From an uncultured Verrucomicrobiota bacterium (GTDB lineage: Bacteria > Verrucomicrobiota > Verrucomicrobiia > Opitutales > Seribacteraceae): a stretch of DNA of 64,000 nt. Under the pieces are notes generated by a model, which did no database searches, was not told the DNA's origin, and was given only the letters and a program-made list of their open reading frames with translations. The translations under genes and the position numbers were made by a program. Of the stretch, positions 54,156 to 64,000 are shown piece by piece. Numbering within the stretch: the first letter of the stretch is position 1; each line of letters begins with the position of its first letter. Where the stretch lies: NCBI GenBank assembly GCA_902569115.1, contig CACFTI010000001.1, positions 62,001-126,000 on the forward strand. Reading direction: 5' to 3'.

Positions 54156-56072
54156 TTATTTGTAGCTACGCACAGCCAATTTCACATTATCATATGTTAA
54201 CTTTTCCTGGTGACGGTCGGGGGTCTTACCATCACCATCAAATTCCCATACGGCAGCATGTGCAAAGTTTTCATCGTCCCGAACTGCTTCGCCGTCTTCG
54301 GTTTGATGTTCTTCGCGAAAATGCCCCCCACAGGACTCGTTACGCTCAAGAGCATCGCGACAAAGCAACTCTCCAAAATCCAAAAAGTCACGTACACGCC
54401 CAGCACGTTCAAGCTCTGCATTTAAATTATCACCTGAACCAGGAACCAAAAGGTTTTTATTAAAATCATCGCGAAGATCCTGAATTTGACCGATCGCTTT
54501 ATTTAAACCTTTTTCATTCCGAGCCATACCTGCATATTCCCACATGATCTGCCCGAGTTCTTTGTGATAGGAACGGGAGGAGCGCTTACCTTTGGAAGAA
54601 ACCAACTGATCTACCCTTTCCCGAACTGATTCCATGACTTCCTTAACTTCCGGGGAGTCTGGGCTGATCGCACCCGCACCTGATTTAGCCAGATAGTCGC
54701 CTATGGTGTATGGGATAACAAAATAGCCATCGCTCAGTCCCTGCATTAAGGCACTCGCCCCAAGACGGTTTGCACCATGGTCCGAGAAGTTTGCCTCTCC
54801 AAGTGCAAAGCAACCGGGAATGGTTGTCATCAAATTATAATCAACCCATAATCCACCCATGGTGTAGTGAATAGCTGGGTAGATGCGCATTGGGCGCTGG
54901 TACGCGTTCTCTCCCGTAATCCTCTCGTACATTTGGAAAAGGTTTCCGTATCTTTCACGAATAGCACTTTCTCCAAGGCGAGTTATAGAGTCAGAAAAAT
55001 CAAGATATACGCCTCTTCCTCCAGGCCCTACCCCTCGGCCTTCATCACAAGCTTCCTTAGCGGATCGACTGGAAATATCTCGTGGTGCTAAATTACCAAA
55101 ACTAGGGTATTTTCTTTCCAAATAATAATCCCGATCAGCTTCTGCAATGTCATTGGGGTTTTTACCGGTATCTTCCGCATTTTTGGGGACCCAGACTCGA
55201 CCGTCATTACGTAAGGATTCCGACATCAAGGTGAGTTTGGATTGATGATCTCCTGCCACCGGGATGCAAGTTGGATGGATTTGAGTAAAACATGGGTTCG
55301 CAAACCCTGCACCGCGACGATACGCACGAAAGGTGGCCGTAACATTACAGCCAATTGCATTGGTCGAAAGGTAATAAACATTACCATAACCACCCGTGCA
55401 CAAAAGCACCGCATCCGCGGTCCATGCTTTGGTTTCTCCAGTGGCAAGATTACGGGTGATAATTCCTTTGGCGTGTCCATCCACAACAACAATATCCAGC
55501 ATCTCTTGCCGAGTGTGCATTTTCACCTGCCCAGCGGAAATTTGACGACTTAGTGCACTGTATGCACCTAATAAAAGTTGCTGGCCGGTTTGACCGCGGG
55601 CATAAAAAGTTCGGCTCACTTGAGCCCCACCAAAAGAACGATTGGCCAATAATCCACCGTATTCACGAGCGAAAGGGACACCTTGGGCTACACATTGGTC
55701 GATTATATTGGTACTTACCTGAGCAAGCCGATAGACATTCGCCTCTCTTGAACGAAAGTCACCACCTTTGACAGTGTCATAAAAAAGTCGATGGATACTA
55801 TCTCCGTCGTTTTGATAATTTTTGGCCGCATTGATTCCCCCCTGTGCCGCAATAGAGTGGGCACGCCTCGGGGAGTCCTGATAACAAAAACAGTCTACAT
55901 TATATCCCAACTCACCAAGAGTGGCGGCTGCGGAGCCACCTGCAAGCCCAGAACCAACGACAATGACCTTGTATTTTCTTTTATTGGCTGGGTTAACCAG
56001 TTTGGATGAGAATCGATGATTGTCCCACTTGTCTGCTAAAGGGCCTTCTGGAATTTTGGAATCAAGGTTCAT
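54156..56072 (-). CDS. sdhA: Succinate dehydrogenase/fumarate reductase flavoprotein subunit
   Basis: 638 residues from the ATG at 56072 (a TTG at 56096 would add eight residues and overlap sdhC). FAD-binding [19 protein letters not shown] near residue 40, covalent-flavin H72 in [24 protein letters not shown], substrate-site residues in TQIHPTCIP, and [12 protein letters not shown] followed by the [25 protein letters not shown] segment. The protein is of the type B group seen with Bacteroidetes, Chlorobi and Verrucomicrobiota, usually coupled to menaquinone. Operon order sdhC-sdhA-sdhB. Confidence 0.96.
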   Translation of the reverse strand: MNLDSKIPEGPLADKWDNHRFSSKLVNPANKRKYKVIVVGSGLAGGSAAATLGELGYNVDCFCYQDSPRRAHSIAAQGGINAAKNYQNDGDSIHRLFYDTVKGGDFRSREANVYRLAQVSTNIIDQCVAQGVPFAREYGGLLANRSFGGAQVSRTFYARGQTGQQLLLGAYSALSRQISAGQVKMHTRQEMLDIVVVDGHAKGIITRNLATGETKAWTADAVLLCTGGYGNVYYLSTNAIGCNVTATFRAYRRGAGFANPCFTQIHPTCIPVAGDHQSKLTLMSESLRNDGRVWVPKNAEDTGKNPNDIAEADRDYYLERKYPSFGNLAPRDISSRSAKEACDEGRGVGPGGRGVYLDFSDSITRLGESAIRERYGNLFQMYERITGENAYQRPMRIYPAIHYTMGGLWVDYNLMTTIPGCFALGEANFSDHGANRLGASALMQGLSDGYFVIPYTIGDYLAKSGAGAISPDSPEVKEVMESVRERVDQLVSSKGKRSSRSYHKELGQIMWEYAGMARNEKGLNKAIGQIQDLRDDFNKNLLVPGSGDNLNAELERAGRVRDFLDFGELLCRDALERNESCGGHFREEHQTEDGEAVRDDENFAHAAVWEFDGDGKTPDRHQEKLTYDNVKLAVRSYK

Positions 56073-56092
56073 AATTTGGGATTTTGGGTAAG

Positions 56093-56824
56093 TCAATTAG
56101 AGGCAAGTGTTTCCGTACTTGCGGTAATATCAAATATGGTAATAATACCCCAATTTTGGGCCAAGACAAGTAGTGGGACAATGGAAAATCCTGTAAAAAT
56201 GAGCCATGCATAAGCCTTTGCAGTAAGCTCCAGCTTACCTCGCCAATTTTCGGATCGAAAGCCTAAGGACTGAAATGCACTGCTAACGCCGTGGGCCAGA
56301 TGTCCGCAAAGTAAAAACATAGCGACAATATAAAAAACAGATATCCAAGTGTGCTGAAATCCAGCGAGAACCATAGAATAAACATCATGGATTTCATTGG
56401 AATCAGGCGAGCCAACTACAGTCATCATCTCACTATACTCAGGATAGATCGTGCGGATCGTAAAATGGAGTAAATGAAAGACAATAAAAGCGAGCAAAAT
56501 GGATCCGGTAAGCCCCATCCTTAAGGAGGCAAGCCCGGCTCTTTTTGTTGTCTCGATGTAGTTTTGATTCGGACGAGCCCGTCGATTCTCTTTAACTAAT
56601 TGATATGCCGTGATGGCATGAATAATAACAGCTGCGAGAAGAAATAAACGCGATCCCCATAGAATGGGTAGAGGAAGCGACTGTAAAGCATGGGCATATG
56701 CGTTTATCTTTTCCTGCCCCATCAGTATTTGTAAGTTGCCCGCCATGTGCACAAAAACAAAGCCGATAAGAACAAGCCCCGATAAGGCCATAAGGTATTT
56801 TTTTCCAATAGAGCTAGTAAACAT
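56093..56824 (-). CDS. sdhC: Succinate dehydrogenase cytochrome b subunit
   Basis: 243-residue membrane anchor with five helices. Conserved His residues in the helices ([53 protein letters not shown]) are those that ligate two hemes b in the type B family (b556/b558). It is the only membrane subunit, as expected for type B. First gene of sdhCAB, divergent from pyrG with a 201-base gap. No ribosome-binding site is obvious. Confidence 0.94.
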   Translation of the reverse strand: MFTSSIGKKYLMALSGLVLIGFVFVHMAGNLQILMGQEKINAYAHALQSLPLPILWGSRLFLLAAVIIHAITAYQLVKENRRARPNQNYIETTKRAGLASLRMGLTGSILLAFIVFHLLHFTIRTIYPEYSEMMTVVGSPDSNEIHDVYSMVLAGFQHTWISVFYIVAMFLLCGHLAHGVSSAFQSLGFRSENWRGKLELTAKAYAWLIFTGFSIVPLLVLAQNWGIITIFDITASTETLASN

Positions 56825-56999
56825 TTTAATTCAAGTAATGATCAGTTTTTAATCTATCTATTTTGATGACGAGGGAAAATGTCTTAAAATTTAGTTGTAT
56901 AAGGAATTTCAATTAGAGAGATTAATAGTTGTATTCTCTGTTTTAGGATTTTCAAGAGTACATTTCGCTGTGAACAAAAGATCATTGCATGAAAAAATT

Positions 57000-57016
57000 T
57001 CCATGTCATTCATGGA
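57000..57016. repeat. Inverted repeat just before pyrG
   Basis: TCCATG - TCATT - CATGGA, a perfect 6-base inverted repeat ending 9 bases before the pyrG ATG. A hairpin here would include the only GGA that could serve as a ribosome-binding site. Confidence 0.4.
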
Positions 57017-57022
57017 TTTTAG

Positions 57023-58654
<1,632 letters not shown>

Positions 58655-58731
58655 GGCATTTTTAGGGTACTACATACTCTTATTTAGTTTTAGCTTTTCC
58701 CGGTTGGCGAAAGCTATCATTGTCATTGATT

Positions 58732-59610
58732 GTGATTATTGATGCACATACGCACCGATATGCGGACGAAGTAATTGCCGATCCCGTAAAATTTGCTCTT
58801 AGCCAAAAGGAAACCCACTGGCTAAAATTAGTAACACCTACTCAGGGAAAGGGATTGCAGGGCTGGTCCGATCGAAAAGAAATGCTTTCCCAAATGAAGA
58901 CGGATGGGGTTGACCGTGCAATTCTTCAGGGTTGGTATTGGGAGAATCCCCAGAGTTGTGTTTGGCAAAATGACTGGCATGCAAAATGGATCCGAGAGGA
59001 TCCTCAAAATTTTATTGGATTTGTAAGTATTCACCCCTCCATAACAGATCCACTTGATGAATTGAAGAGAAGACAAGACCAAGGATTTTCAGGTATGGGC
59101 GAATGCCATCCCTGGGTACAAGGGTCTACACTTAGAGACGCAGCTTGGATGCAATGTATGCATTTTGCCGATAACGCAGGATGGCCCGTTACCTTTCATG
59201 TAACTGAACCAGTCGGGCATGACTACCCTGGAAGGGTTTCCACTCCTTTTGATGATTTTCTTTGGCTTGCACAGGAGATTCCAACCCTGAAAATTATTCT
59301 GGCACATGCTGGTGGTCTTTTTCCTTTTTATGAACTAAACCCAAAAGTCCGCCCAGATTTACAAAATGTTTTCTACGATCTGGCCGCATGCCCTTTGCTT
59401 TACGACCCACAAGTGTATCGCCAATTAATTGATGTTGTTGGGTATGAAAAGATTATTTGGGGAACTGATTACCCCCTCCGTATAATGCCCAAAACCCAAG
59501 AGAAACCTGATTTCGCCTCCTTTAAAAATTTACTTCATAATGAGGCTAAATTGACTAGTAAAGAGGCCAGTGCGATATTTGGAGGTAATATCTTATCCAT
59601 CCTGCCATGA
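58732..59610 (+). CDS. Amidohydrolase family protein (COG2159-like)
   Basis: About 292 residues. The start IIDAHTHRYADEV (HxH zinc motif) is followed by DRAILQGWYWENPQ, FIGFVSIHPSI, MGECHPWVQGS, VTFHVTEPVGHDYPG, ILAHAGG and IIWGTDYPLR with the catalytic Asp. This is a metal-dependent hydrolase or decarboxylase barrel; the substrate is not evident. Start choice: TTG 58720, TTG 58726 or GTG 58732; the GTG gives the usual short N-terminus before the HxH motif. Overlaps the ABC ATPase gene by ATGA. Confidence 0.8.
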   Translation: MIIDAHTHRYADEVIADPVKFALSQKETHWLKLVTPTQGKGLQGWSDRKEMLSQMKTDGVDRAILQGWYWENPQSCVWQNDWHAKWIREDPQNFIGFVSIHPSITDPLDELKRRQDQGFSGMGECHPWVQGSTLRDAAWMQCMHFADNAGWPVTFHVTEPVGHDYPGRVSTPFDDFLWLAQEIPTLKIILAHAGGLFPFYELNPKVRPDLQNVFYDLAACPLLYDPQVYRQLIDVVGYEKIIWGTDYPLRIMPKTQEKPDFASFKNLLHNEAKLTSKEASAIFGGNILSILP

Positions 59611-60242
59611 GGATAGAACTTAATCATGTGGTGCCGTATCCTTTACCCAAGGAAATAATACGGTCCTCAGATGTTTGGGATACCAAGTTGTGCTTCAAAC
59701 CTAATTCGGCTAATTTAGTATCTGCTCAATCAGGCATGGGGAAATCTACCTTGCTCCACTTGTTATACGGAATGCGAAAAGATTTTTCAGGGATTCTGTC
59801 GATTGACGGAAAAGACTCATCGACTCTCTCAAGGGAAGATTGGATTAACATTCGTAAAACATCCATTAGCCTCCTCTTTCAAGACCTCCGCTTATTTCCG
59901 CATCTCACAGCGCTTGAAAATATCAATCTTATCCCGGTGGCCAATCCAAACGCTCCAGTAGTTGAAGAAATGGCCGATCAGCTCGGTATCACCGCTTTCC
60001 TTCACCAGTCAGTAGTCACACTTTCACATGGGCAAAGGCAGCGGGTTGCTTTGGTGCGGGCTCTTCGAAAACCTTTTCAATTGCTTCTCCTCGATGAGCC
60101 TTTCAGTCATTTAGACGAAGTGAATCAAAGTAAGGCCAGTTCTTTAATCAAAGGGTTAGTTCAAATAAACGGAGCCAGTCTGATTCTATCAACACTAGGT
60201 TCAGTTCCAGAAATCCCATTCGACCAAACTTATTCTTTGTGA
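59607..60242 (+). CDS. ABC transporter ATP-binding protein (LolD/FtsE-like)
   Basis: 211 residues. Walker A SGMGKST near residue 46, Q-loop LLFQDLRLFP, signature LSHGQRQRVALVRALR and Walker B LLLLDEPFSHLD. The short length and the partner permease with FtsX-like helices put it near the LolD/FtsE/MacB group. Overlaps the amidohydrolase by ATGA and the permease by GTGA, so the three are coupled. The ATPase is otherwise complete. Confidence 0.9.
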   Translation: MRIELNHVVPYPLPKEIIRSSDVWDTKLCFKPNSANLVSAQSGMGKSTLLHLLYGMRKDFSGILSIDGKDSSTLSREDWINIRKTSISLLFQDLRLFPHLTALENINLIPVANPNAPVVEEMADQLGITAFLHQSVVTLSHGQRQRVALVRALRKPFQLLLLDEPFSHLDEVNQSKASSLIKGLVQINGASLILSTLGSVPEIPFDQTYSL

Positions 60243-61633
60243 AAGATACTTTTTCCAATTCTAAGCTAGGATCATGTCTTGTATCACGAGGACCGCGTCG
60301 AGAACTCTTGATCGCTTCTTTCGGATGTTTCATTGGAACAACCCTGCTTCTCCTTGCCATTCAAATTTATCAGGATGCAACCATATACCTTGAAAATAAT
60401 GAAGGTCCCAAAAATTATTTTACAATCAACAAAAAAATCGAAGGCGGAGCTCTGCTCAACCTTGCCAAAAAAGAAGAGTCATTTGACAAACAAGAACTTG
60501 ATACCATTAGGCAACTAACAGGAGTTAAAAGAATTGGGGGATTTGTAAGAAATAAATTTCCAATCACTTTATATATCTGGCCATCCGGTAAAATTGGATT
60601 CGGAGCAGCCGCTAAAACCGATTTATTTTTTGAGTCGATTCCTGATGAATTTCTCGACTTCATACCCAAGGAATGGGAATGGGAAGAAAATGCCTCGATT
60701 GTTCCAATCATGGTACCGAAATTTTATTTAGATCTATGGAACTTTGGACTGGCTCCTTCCCGTGTCGAATATCCGGCTCTGTCCACCGATGCGGCCAAAG
60801 GGATGCCAATCGAGATATTTATAGGCAAAAATAAAGAAACAACCCTGAACGGTCGTTTTGTTGCTTTTAGCAAAAGAATAAACAGTGTTCTGGTACCAGA
60901 AAGTTTTCTCAATTGGGCTAATCAAAAATTTGCTCAGCCTGACAGTGGAGACTTTTATTTTTTGTGGAAAGAAGGCACCATCGATGGACCTCCAAGGTCA
61001 CGATCTGACCTTTCCAAATTACAAACTCTTCCCGATTTTAAATCGTGGGAAATTTCCCCACTTGGCAATCCAGCCTCTCGTTCTTCCATTTCCTCCCTGC
61101 TACAGAAGCAAGATTCAGATAACGAACCTTCGAGGATCATCTTGGAAATTACCGATACCCCCTCTCCTGCTCTGCTCGAATATATAGATAGAAATGAATA
61201 TGAGCTTAATCGAGAATTCCCTGATCAGGATCTAATTAAAAAGGCCTTACAAGGAGTTTTTGCAGGCGTGATCGGAATCGGCATTCTTTTATCTCTCCTT
61301 TCGATCGCAACCTTCGCTACAAGTTTCAAACTAGTCGTGTCTCAATCTTCCGAGTATGTAAAAAACTTACTTTTATTGGGATTTTCTCCCGGTCAAATTT
61401 CTCAGATTTTTTACAAAAGGTTCCAAAAGCTTTTTATCTACATTATATCAGGATCATTTGTCGTGTGCCTTTTATCCAAATATTTTTTATGTCAGACAAC
61501 TTTTGAGTTCGGAATTAATATAGAATCCAACCTTTCTGAGTATACCGTCGTGTTTACGGTTCTTTATTCCATTGTTTTTCTGGTCGTTAATAAAACCAAT
61601 ATAAGTAACTCCGTGCTTAAGCTCGATAAGTAA
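60239..61633 (+). CDS. ABC transporter permease, FtsX/MacB-like
   Basis: 464 residues from a GTG in GTGA overlap. One N-terminal helix (about 20-45, LLIASFGCFIGTTLLLLAI), a periplasmic region of about 290 residues, then three helices (about 341-365, 405-425, 440-458: GVIGIGILLSLLSIATFATSF, LFIYIISGSFVVCLL, VVFTVLYSIVFLVV). This four-helix FtsX layout belongs to mechanotransmitting ABC systems such as LolCE or MacB that move substrates from the periplasm rather than across the inner membrane. LLLLGFSPGQISQIFYKRF is the conserved cytoplasmic coupling segment. Substrate unknown. Confidence 0.82.
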   Translation: MKDTFSNSKLGSCLVSRGPRRELLIASFGCFIGTTLLLLAIQIYQDATIYLENNEGPKNYFTINKKIEGGALLNLAKKEESFDKQELDTIRQLTGVKRIGGFVRNKFPITLYIWPSGKIGFGAAAKTDLFFESIPDEFLDFIPKEWEWEENASIVPIMVPKFYLDLWNFGLAPSRVEYPALSTDAAKGMPIEIFIGKNKETTLNGRFVAFSKRINSVLVPESFLNWANQKFAQPDSGDFYFLWKEGTIDGPPRSRSDLSKLQTLPDFKSWEISPLGNPASRSSISSLLQKQDSDNEPSRIILEITDTPSPALLEYIDRNEYELNREFPDQDLIKKALQGVFAGVIGIGILLSLLSIATFATSFKLVVSQSSEYVKNLLLLGFSPGQISQIFYKRFQKLFIYIISGSFVVCLLSKYFLCQTTFEFGINIESNLSEYTVVFTVLYSIVFLVVNKTNISNSVLKLDK

Positions 61634-61665
61634 GGTCTTGTCCCTCAAGATCTTGTATTTGCTGG

Positions 61666-64000
61666 TTATAGATTATTATTTTCTACCTTCATCACCAACT
61701 CGTCACCCTTAATTGAAAATGTGACATTGCTGCCTTCCTCAACTTCTCCGGCAACCAGTGCACGTGCAAGTTGAGTCTCTACTTGTTTTTGTAAAAACCT
61801 CTTTAATGGACGGGCTCCGTAAGTCGGATCATAACCTTTTTCACCTATCCATTTTTTGGCTGAATTTGTAAACACGACTGAAACTTTCCGGTCCTCCAGC
61901 CTTTTATTCAGAGAAGAAACCAGCAGATCGACAATCTCAGTTATTTCTTCAAGTGAAAGGGGTTTAAATAATACTGTATCGTCAATTCGGTTAAGAAACT
62001 CGGGGCGGAAATGATCCCGAAGGTCTGCCATCACCGAATCTCGGGTAGATTCCGAAATTTCATTATCAATTAAGTTGTCCTGCAAGTAACGACTTCCGAC
62101 ATTTGAGGTCATAATGACTACCACATTTTTAAAATCTACAGTATGCCCCTGAGAATCAGTTAACCTTCCATCATCCATCAATTGAAGAAGTACATTGAAG
62201 ACATCCGAGTGTGCTTTTTCGATCTCGTCGAAAAGAATAACTGAATACGGTTTCCGTCGAACGGCCTCTGTCAGCTGCCCGCCTTCTTCGTAGCCCACAT
62301 ATCCGGGAGGTGCCCCAATCAATCGGGCAACCGAATGTTTTTCCATGTATTCAGACATGTCAATTCTAACGACATTGTCCTCGCTATCGAAAAGGCTCTC
62401 AGCCAAGGTTTTAGCAAGCTCGGTCTTCCCTACCCCCGTTGGTCCCAAAAATAAGAATGATCCAATAGGGCGATTGGGGTCTTTAATACCAGCCCGTGCT
62501 CGCATTATAGCCTCTGCCACGGAATCAACCGCTTCGTTTTGCCCGATTACGCGCTCATGTAAGATACTCTGCAATCTAAGGATTTTTTCTCTTTCCCCTT
62601 CGATCAGTTTAGTAACCGGAACCCCAGTCCATCGAGCAACAATATCCGCAATTTCTTCGGCAGTAACCTCTTCCTTAAGAATCGCATCCTCGTTTTTATC
62701 GGCGTTTTCAAGCTCCTCAAGCTCAGCTTCCAAGGTGGGTAATTTCCCATGTTTAAGTTCAGCGACGAGATTTAAATCATATGCACGTTCAGCTCGTTCC
62801 ATTTCCGCACGAGTAGACTCAATTTGCTCGCGGAGTATACGAACATTATCAATTCCTTTCCTTTCATTTTCCCATTTACGCTTGATAGTCTCCATCTTAT
62901 CACGGGCATTTCCAAGATCTTTTCGTAATGATTCCAGACGATCTTGACTGGACTTGTCCTTTTCCTGCTTCAGTGCAGTTTCCTCAATTTCTAGCTGAAG
63001 AACCCGTCGGCTAATTTCATCAAGTTCAGATGGCATACTGTCAAGTTCGGTACGAATCATTGCACAGGCTTCATCAACCAGATCGATTGCTTTGTCTGGA
63101 AGAAAGCGGTCAGAAATATAACGGTTGGACAGAATTGCAGCATTCACCAAAGCCTCATCTCTAATATTGACTCCGTGATGAATTTCAAAACGTTCACGTA
63201 AGCCCCTTAGAATCGAAATCGTATCTTCAACATTTGGCTGATCAACAAGCACGGTTTGGAAACGCCTCTCCAGGGCGGCATCCTTTTCAATATTCTGGCG
63301 ATATTCATTTAAGGTGGTTGCACCAATACAGTGAAGTTCTCCCCGAGCGAGCATTGGCTTCAGCATATTTCCAGCGTCAATCGCTCCTTCGGCTTTTCCA
63401 GCACCTACAATCGTATGCATTTCATCAATAAAAAGAACAATTCTTCCCTCCGCCTTACTTACTTCGTTTAAAACTGCTTTCAATCGTTCCTCGAATTCCC
63501 CACGAAACTTAGCCCCGGCTAAAAGTGAACCCATTTCTAGAGTAAATATTGTCTTATCTTTGAGACCTTCGGGTACATCACCTCGGACGATTCTTTGTGC
63601 AAGACCTTCGACAATAGCTGTTTTACCTACGCCAGGTTCTCCAATAAGCACAGGGTTGTTTTTGGTCTTTCTGGAAAGAATTCGGATAACCCGACGGATC
63701 TCCGAGTCTCGGCCAATCACAGGATCCAGTTTTCCGGATTTTGCCTGTTCAACAAGATCAATTCCATACTTCTTAAGTGCACGAAACGTATTCTCAGGAG
63801 TTTTGGAAGTGACTTTTTGACCGCCGCGTAGCCCCTTGAGGGTTTCGAGAACCTTTTTTTCCGTAATCTCAAAGTTTTTCAGAAACTGTTTAAAGGTTGC
63901 CGGCTTTTTTACCTGGGCTAAGCCGAGAAGTAGGTGCTCAGTGCTAACATAATCATCCTGCATCTCTTTGGAAAGTTGCTGGCTTTTTTCTACTGATTCC
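61666..64000 (-). CDS. clpB: ATP-dependent chaperone ClpB, N-terminus cut by the window edge
   Basis: About 777 residues visible; the frame continues past 64000 ([19 protein letters not shown]) so about 85 residues of the N-terminal domain are missing. Seen: end of the Clp-N domain (STEHLLLGL), first AAA module with [18 protein letters not shown], the coiled-coil M domain (LEEIE/ELEELEN region about 400-510), second AAA module with [16 protein letters not shown] and [10 protein letters not shown], and the Clp D2-small C-terminus. Lack of the IGF/L-type loop and presence of the long M domain make it the ClpB disaggregase rather than ClpA/C. Convergent with the permease gene, 32 bases apart. 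Confidence 0.95.
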   Translation of the reverse strand, partial: ESVEKSQQLSKEMQDDYVSTEHLLLGLAQVKKPATFKQFLKNFEITEKKVLETLKGLRGGQKVTSKTPENTFRALKKYGIDLVEQAKSGKLDPVIGRDSEIRRVIRILSRKTKNNPVLIGEPGVGKTAIVEGLAQRIVRGDVPEGLKDKTIFTLEMGSLLAGAKFRGEFEERLKAVLNEVSKAEGRIVLFIDEMHTIVGAGKAEGAIDAGNMLKPMLARGELHCIGATTLNEYRQNIEKDAALERRFQTVLVDQPNVEDTISILRGLRERFEIHHGVNIRDEALVNAAILSNRYISDRFLPDKAIDLVDEACAMIRTELDSMPSELDEISRRVLQLEIEETALKQEKDKSSQDRLESLRKDLGNARDKMETIKRKWENERKGIDNVRILREQIESTRAEMERAERAYDLNLVAELKHGKLPTLEAELEELENADKNEDAILKEEVTAEEIADIVARWTGVPVTKLIEGEREKILRLQSILHERVIGQNEAVDSVAEAIMRARAGIKDPNRPIGSFLFLGPTGVGKTELAKTLAESLFDSEDNVVRIDMSEYMEKHSVARLIGAPPGYVGYEEGGQLTEAVRRKPYSVILFDEIEKAHSDVFNVLLQLMDDGRLTDSQGHTVDFKNVVVIMTSNVGSRYLQDNLIDNEISESTRDSVMADLRDHFRPEFLNRIDDTVLFKPLSLEEITEIVDLLVSSLNKRLEDRKVSVVFTNSAKKWIGEKGYDPTYGARPLKRFLQKQVETQLARALVAGEVEEGSNVTFSIKGDELVMKVENNNL

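Noticed and set aside
61630-61660. Possible terminator between the permease and clpB
   Set aside because: A seven-base stem with one wobble (GGTCTTG / CAAGATC) is present but is not followed by a proper T-run.

Overview
The window looks like chromosomal DNA of a marine, aerobic, Gram-negative bacterium of the Verrucomicrobiota, most likely class Opitutae. I infer this from a MoxR/DUF58/BatA/DUF4175-like/prenyltransferase-repeat operon of the kind seen in the Planctomycetes-Verrucomicrobia group, an SHD1 domain on a secreted protein, a BBP2-like porin ending in Phe, a three-gene sdhCAB complex, and many starts without a clear Shine-Dalgarno sequence. I see no phage, insertion sequence, CRISPR array, rRNA or tRNA. 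Both ends cut genes: ctaB on the left and clpB on the right.

Layout. 1-6.3 kb: an aa3-type cytochrome c oxidase operon on + (ctaB end, ctaC with a fused cytochrome c, ctaD, ctaE, ctaF with a long C-terminal extension, ctaG). 6.3-11.7 kb: pckG (-), then carA, an HDAC-family deacetylase, fucU and a small lipoprotein (+). 11.7-24.2 kb: nine genes on -, apparently one operon: PfkB kinase, PHP phosphoesterase, mannitol-1-phosphate-dehydrogenase-like enzyme, DeoR regulator, E2, E3 and a fused E1 of a 2-oxoacid/acetoin-type dehydrogenase complex, a long zinc-type alcohol dehydrogenase and an SDR. 24.2-29.6 kb: a GlcG/HbpS protein (+), a tandem PPK2 kinase, a porin, and an ECF sigma / membrane anti-sigma candidate / PDZ protein set (all -). 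29.9-34.6 kb: four genes matching the ebo cluster in the order eboE-eboC-eboD-eboF, behind an orphan terminator. 34.8-50.0 kb: the MoxR operon, ending in a 2139-residue coiled-coil membrane protein and a secreted prenyltransferase-repeat protein. 50.0-53.3 kb: argH, a secreted LIM-plus-DA1-type metallopeptidase and a fuconolactonase-like amidohydrolase (-). 53.4-56.8 kb: sdhCAB (-). 57.0-61.6 kb: pyrG, an amidohydrolase and an ABC ATPase/permease pair (+). 61.7-64 kb: clpB (-).

How the genes work together. sdhCAB feeds electrons to the quinone pool and the cox operon ends the respiratory chain; pckG links the TCA cycle to gluconeogenesis. fucU, the fuconolactonase-like gene and the polyol/dehydrogenase operon point to use of algal sugars and sugar alcohols. 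The best candidates for undescribed biology are (1) the 11.7-24.2 kb operon, which couples polyol or sugar-phosphate oxidation to its own acyl-CoA-forming dehydrogenase complex; (2) the exported LIM/DA1 peptidase, a bacterial relative of plant growth regulators; (3) the reduced ebo cluster without eboA or eboB; and (4) the MoxR operon with a von Willebrand domain apparently split by a PA14-like insert. All assignments come from reading motifs and gene order; no database search was run.
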